DNA from: Molossus alvarezi
Lineage: Eukaryota > Chordata > Mammalia > Chiroptera > Molossidae
Length of the DNA: 64,000 nt
Assembly: GCA_037176705.1 (NCBI GenBank)
Contig: JBAWUJ010000118.1
Coordinates: 62,001 to 126,000 of the forward strand
Reading direction: 5' to 3'
Shown here: positions 58,557-64,000 of the stretch, one piece after another
Layout: each line of letters begins with the position of its first letter
Numbering within the stretch: position 1 is the first letter of the stretch
The notes under the pieces: generated by a model
Told to the model about the DNA's origin: nothing
Database searches by the model: none
Seen by the model: only the letters and a program-made list of their open reading frames with translations
Made by a program: the position numbers and the translations under genes

Positions 58557-61500
58557 ACTAGTAGATTCTTCTATGGAACACTAGCTAGTTCTAGCTAGTT
58601 GCTTCCATGAAACACTACCTTCTTACTTCCATGGAAATCTACCTGGTTTATTCCATGGAAAACTTACTAGTTCTTTCCATGGAACACTAAGTAGGTTCTT
58701 CCATAAAACACTAGCTAGTTTCATCTATGGATCACTTGCTAGTTACTTCCATGGAACACTAGCTAATTTTTTTTAAAAAACTCTAAGTAGTTCCTTCCAT
58801 GGAACTCTAAGTAATTTTTTCCATGAAACACTAGCTAGTTCCACACATGAAACTCTAAGTAGTTTCTTCTATGGAAGACTAAGTAGTTCCTTCCATGGTA
58901 CAACAAGTAGTTCCTTCCATGGAACACTAACTAGCTAGTTTCTTCCATGGAACACTAATAGTTTCTTCCATGGAAGACTAAGTAGTTCCTTCTATGGAAC
59001 AATAAGTAGTTCCACCAATGGTACACTAGCTAGTTTCTTCCATGGAGCAGTAGCTTGTTCCTTCCATAAAATTCTAAGTAATTTTTTTCCATTGAACACT
59101 AAGTAGTTTTTTTTTTTTGGACTCTATTTAGAATCTTCAATGGAACACTAGTTAGTTTCTTCCATGGAACAATGAGTAGATCCTTACATGGAACACTAGC
59201 AAGTTCCTTCAATGGACCGCTGATTAGTTCCTTACATGGAACACTAGCCAGTTCTAACTAGTTCCTTCCAAGGAACACTAGCTTGTTATTTCCGTGGACT
59301 CTAGCTACCTTTTTCATGGAAAAGTAAGTAGTTCTTTCCATGGAACACTATGTAGTTTCTTCCAAGGAACACTAGCTAGTTCCATCCATGGAACACTAGC
59401 TAGTTCCTTCCATGAAACACTAGCTAATTTTTCCATGGAACTCTAAGTAGTTTTTTTCAAGCAAAACTAAGTAGTTGTGTTTTTTTTTTAATGGAACACT
59501 AGGTAGTCCCTGCCATAAAACCCTAGCTAGTTCCTTCCATGGAACACTAGCTAGAATTTTTCATGGAACACTAGCTTGTTCTTTGCATGGAACACTAGAT
59601 AGTTCCTTCTCTGGAACACTAAGTAGTTCCTTCCCTGGAACACTAACTAGTTCATTTTCTAAAACACAAGCTAGTTGTTTCCATGGAACATTAAGTAGTG
59701 AATTCCAAAAAACGCTAAGTAGTTTTTTCCATGGAAAACTAGCTTGGTCCTTCCATGGAACACTATTTAATTCTTTGCATGGTACAATAATTCGTTTCTT
59801 CCATAAAACACTAACTAGTTCTTTCTATGGAACACGAGCTACTTTATTCCATAAAACACTAGCTAGTTCCTTCTATAAAACAATAAGTATTTTCTTCTTA
59901 GGAACATTAAGTAGTCCTTTCATGGAACCCTAGCGGGTTTCTTTCATGGAACACTAAAAAGTTTCTTACATGGAACACTAAGTAATTCCTTCCATGAAAC
60001 ACTAGCTAATTCCATCCACGGGACACTACTTAGTTCCTTCCATATAACACTAAGTATTTCCTTCCACGGAACACTAAGAACTTACTTCAATGGAACACTA
60101 GCTAGTACTTTCAATGGAACACTAGCTAGTACCTACAATTGAACACTAGCTCCTTGCATTGAACACTAAAAAGATCCTTCCATGGAACACTAAGTAGTTT
60201 TTTTTTCCATGCAGATCTAAATATTCTCTACGATGGACCAGTATCTTTTTCCTTCCATGGTCCACTAGTATTTCATTCCATGGAACAGTAAACAGTTTCT
60301 TCCCTGGAACGCCAGCTAATTTCTTCCATGCATCACTAGCTAGCACCTTCCATTAAACACTAGCTAGTCTCTTCCATGGAACAGTAGTTAGTTCCTTCCA
60401 TAGAAATCTAAGTAGTTTCTTGCATGTAACACAAATTAGTCTCTTCCATGGAACACTAAGTAGTTCCTTCCATGGAAACACTAGCTAGTTACTTTCATGG
60501 AACATTTATTCTTACTTCCGTGAAAAACTAAGTAGTTTCTACCAAGGAAATTTAGCTAGTTCCTTCCATGGAACACTATTTAGTTCCTTGCATGGAACTC
60601 TAACTAGTTTCTTAGATGGAACACTAGCTTGTTCCTTCCATGGAACAGTAAGTAGATTCTTCCATGGAACATTAAGTAGTTTCTTTCATGGAACACGAAG
60701 TAGTTCCTTCCATATAACACTAGCTAGTTCTAGCTAGTTCCTTCCATGTAACATTACCCAGTTACTTCCGCTGAACTCTAGCTAGTTCCTACCATGGAAC
60801 ACTAGCTAATTTTTTCCATTGAACTCTAAGTAGTTCCTTAAATGGAACACTAAGTAGTTCCTTCCATGGAACACTAGCTAGTAACTCCCATAGAACACTA
60901 AGAAATTCCTACCATGGAACACTAAGTAATTCTATCCATGAAACACTTGGTGGTTCCATCCATGGAACACTAAGTAGTTCCTGCCATGGATCATAAAGTA
61001 GTTACTTCCATGAAATACAAATAGATTCTTCCATGTAACACTAGCTAGTTTCTTTCATGGGTCACTAAGTCGATTCCTCCATGGAACACTAGGTAGTCCC
61101 TTCCATGGAACACTACCTAGTTTCTTTCATGGAACAGTAAGTAGTTCCTTCCATGGAACACTAACTAGTTTTTGCATGGAACACTAGCTAGTTTTTGCTA
61201 GTTTCTTCCATGGAACACTAGCTACTTATTTCCCTGGAAATATAGGTAGTTCCTTCAATGGAAAACAAAGTATTTCTTTCCACAGAACACAAGTTAGTTC
61301 CATCCATGGAACACTAGCTAGTTTATTCCATGTAACACTAGTTAAATATTTTCATAAAACTCTAAGTATTTTCTTCCATGTAACATTAATGAATTGCTAC
61401 CATGGAACACTAGTAGTTCCTTCCATGGAACCCTAAGAAATTCCTCCATGAAACACTAGGTAATTCCATCCATGGACCACTAAGTATTTTCTTCCAAAAA

Positions 61501-64000
61501 ACATTAAGTAGTTTCTTTCATGGAACACTAAGTATTTCCTTCCTTTGAATACTAGCTAGTTCCTTCCATGGAAATCTAGCTAGTTCCTTCCATGGAACAA
61601 AAGCTAGATATTTCCATGGAACACAAGCTAGTGCCTTCCATCCAACAGTAAGAAGTTTCTTCCATGGAACACTATATAGTTTCTTCCATGGGATACTAAA
61701 TAGTTATTTCTATGGAACAGTAAGTGGTTCTTTCAATGGAACACTTAGTAGTTCCATCCAAAAACACTAGCTAGCTTCTTCCATGGAACAAAAACTAGAA
61801 CTTTCCATGGAACACAAGCTAGTTCCTTCCATTGAACACTAAGAAGTTCCTTCCATGAAACACTAAGTAGTTTCTTCCATGGAACACTAGCTAGTTCCTT
61901 TCACGGAATGCTAGCTAGGTCCTTCCATATAACACTACCTAGTTCCTTCCATGGTACACTAAGTAGTTTCTTCCATGGAACATTAAGTAGTTCTTTCCAT
62001 GGAACACTAGCTGAATCTTTCTATACAGCACTAGCTTCTTCCTTCCATGGAACACTAAGTAGTTGCTTTCAGGGAACACTAAAGAGTTTCTTCCATGTAA
62101 CACTTGCTAGTACCTTCCCTGAAATACTAGCTAGTTCCTTCCTTGGAACACTAAGTAGGTCCTTCCATTTAACACTAAGTAGTTCATTACATGGAACACT
62201 AGCTAGTTCCTCCCATGAAACACTAGCTACTTCCTTCAATGGAACACTAGCTAGGTTCTTCCATGGAACGCTAAGTAGATTCATCCATGGACACTAACTA
62301 GGTCCTTGCATGGGACACTTGGTAGTTTCATCTCTGGAACACAGGTTAGTTTCTTCCATGGAACACAGCTAGTAGCTTCCATGGAACACTAGCTAGTTTC
62401 TTCCATACAGCACTAAGTAGTTCCTTCCATGGAACACTAAGTAGTTCTTCCATTGGACACTAGCTGGTTCCATCCATGGAACACTAGCTGGTTCCTTCCA
62501 TCAAACACTAGCTGGTTCCATTCTTGGAACACTAAGTATTTCCTTCGATGGAACACTAACTACTTTCTTCCATCGAACACTAGCTAGTTTGGTCCATGGA
62601 ACACAAGCTATTTCCTTTCATGGAACACTAGCTAGTTCCTTCCATGGTACACGAGCTACCTTCTTCCATGATGCACTAGCTAGTTCCTTCACAGAACACT
62701 GACTAATTCCTTCCATGGAACACTAAGTAGTTTCTCCCATGGAACACTATCTAATTCTTTTAATAGAACACTAGCTAGTTCCTTCCATGGAACACTAAAT
62801 AGTTACTTCCATGGAACACTACATAGTTTCTTGCATAAAACACTAAGAAGTTCCTCAATGGAACACTAGCTTGTTTTTTTCATGGAACACTAAGTATTTT
62901 CTTTCATGAAACCCTAGCTAGGTTCTTCCATGGAAGACTAGCTAGTTCCTTCCATGGAACACTCAGTAGTTTCTTCCAGGGAACACTATCTAGTTACTTT
63001 CATGGAAAACTACTAGTTCCTTCCATGGAACACTAAGTATTTTCTTCCGTATAAAACTCAGTAGTTTCTTCTATGGAACACTAGCCAGTTCCTTCCATGG
63101 GAAAATAGCTTTTTCTTTCCCTGGAACACTAAGTAGTTCATTCCATGGACCACTGTGTAATTTTTTCCATGGAACACTAACTTGCTTCTTCCATGGAATA
63201 TTAGCTAGTTCCTTCCATGGAACACTAAGTATTTTTTCCATGGAACACTAGCTAGTTCCTTCCATGAAAAACTACTAGTTCCTTTCATGGAACACTAAGT
63301 AGTTCCTTCCACAGAACACTAAGTACTTTTTTCCAAGGAACAGTAACTTGTTCCTTCCATGGAACACTAACTTGTTCTTTCCATTGAACACTAGCTAGTT
63401 CCTTCCATGGAACACTAAGTACTTCTTTCCATGGAACACTAAGTAGTCTCTTCCATGGAAAACTTAGTAGTTTCTTCCCTGGAACACTAGCTAGTACTTT
63501 CCCAGGAAAAACAGCTAATTTTTTCCATGGAACGTATAGTAGTAACTTCCATGAAACCCTAATTAGTTTCCTCCATGAAAAAGATGCTAGTCCCTTCCAT
63601 GGAACACTATATAGCTTTTTGCATGGAACACTACTAGTTACTTCCATGGATCACTAACTAGTTCTTTCCATGGAACACTAGCTCCTTTTTTTTTATGGAA
63701 CACTTGCTAGTTCCGTTCATGGGACACTATGTAGTCTCTTCTACAAAACACTAAGTAGTCCTTTCCATGGAACACTAGCTATTTTCGACCATGGAAAACT
63801 AGCTAGTTCCTTCCATGGAACACCAAGTAATTCCTTCCATGGAACACTAAGTAGTTGATTCCAAGGAACACTACCTAGTTCCTTCCATGGAACACTAGCT
63901 AGATCCTTCCATGAAATTGTAAGTAATTCCTTCCAAGGTACACGAGATAGATCCTTCCATGGATCATTAAGTAGTTCCTTTCATGGAACACTATGTAATT
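58551..64000 (-). repeat. 24-bp satellite array, block 6, reverse orientation, to the window edge
   Basis: Reverse monomers up to the last base. The composite landmark recurs near 59699, 60512 and 63545; the first two are 813 bases apart, close to 34 x 24. Partial extra units occur near 58581 and 60722. T runs at about 59108-59120 and 59478-59489 look like slippage. There are no genes. Confidence 0.93.

Noticed and set aside
1..64000. CRISPR-like array of short repeats
   Set aside because: The repeats abut with no unique spacers, vary freely, and sit beside LINE-1, SINE and retroviral sequence of a mammal.
1..64000. Heat-shock elements or steroid-receptor sites in the monomer
   Set aside because: TTC and GAA are 4 bases apart, not the 2 needed for a heat-shock element, and the GGAAC and GTTCC halves are about 8 bases apart, not 3.

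Overview
The window looks like heterochromatic mammalian DNA, most likely from a microbat. That inference rests on two tRNA-derived SINEs of the Ves type found in bats, a therian LINE-1 and a class I (gammaretrovirus-like) endogenous retrovirus. I see no ordinary host gene. About 50 kb of the 64 kb (roughly 2,100 units by simple division) is one diverged 24-bp satellite. Its monomer is TTCCATGGAA + GGA + ACTAGCTAGT + G: two perfect dyads joined by a 3-bp linker on one side and a 1-bp linker on the other.

The satellite runs in six blocks of alternating orientation, called forward when GGA follows TTCCATGGAA: 1-4190 forward, 4689-12184 reverse, 12185-24052 forward, 24062-34326 reverse, 34331-58550 forward, 58551-64000 reverse. 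Four of the five switches fall on a dyad. The fifth holds a small LINE-1 derivative. Within blocks there are higher-order repeats: a 432-bp (18 x 24) tandem pair, a roughly 575-600 bp set, a segment duplicated 4.7 kb apart, and a composite landmark that recurs in both orientations.

Insertions in order: 4191-4688, an element made only of LINE-1 5'UTR and 3'UTR sequence; 16510-22346, a full-length minus-strand LINE-1 with a 12-bp target-site duplication and ORF1 and ORF2 each carrying a few disabling lesions; 42694-42996, a minus-strand Ves-type SINE with a 10-bp duplication; 50373-57419, a minus-strand provirus missing its 5' LTR and the start of gag. The provirus keeps gag, pro, pol, env and a 3' LTR, all broken, and a second SINE (53226-53472, 14-bp duplication) splits its integrase core.

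These parts do not form a pathway. They record satellite expansion, repeated inversion at palindromic cores, and later retrotransposition. The least expected features are the symmetric satellite junctions and the 5'UTR-3'UTR LINE-1 fusion sitting on one of them. Positions of satellite junctions are good to a few bases; higher-order repeat edges are approximate because no alignment was run.
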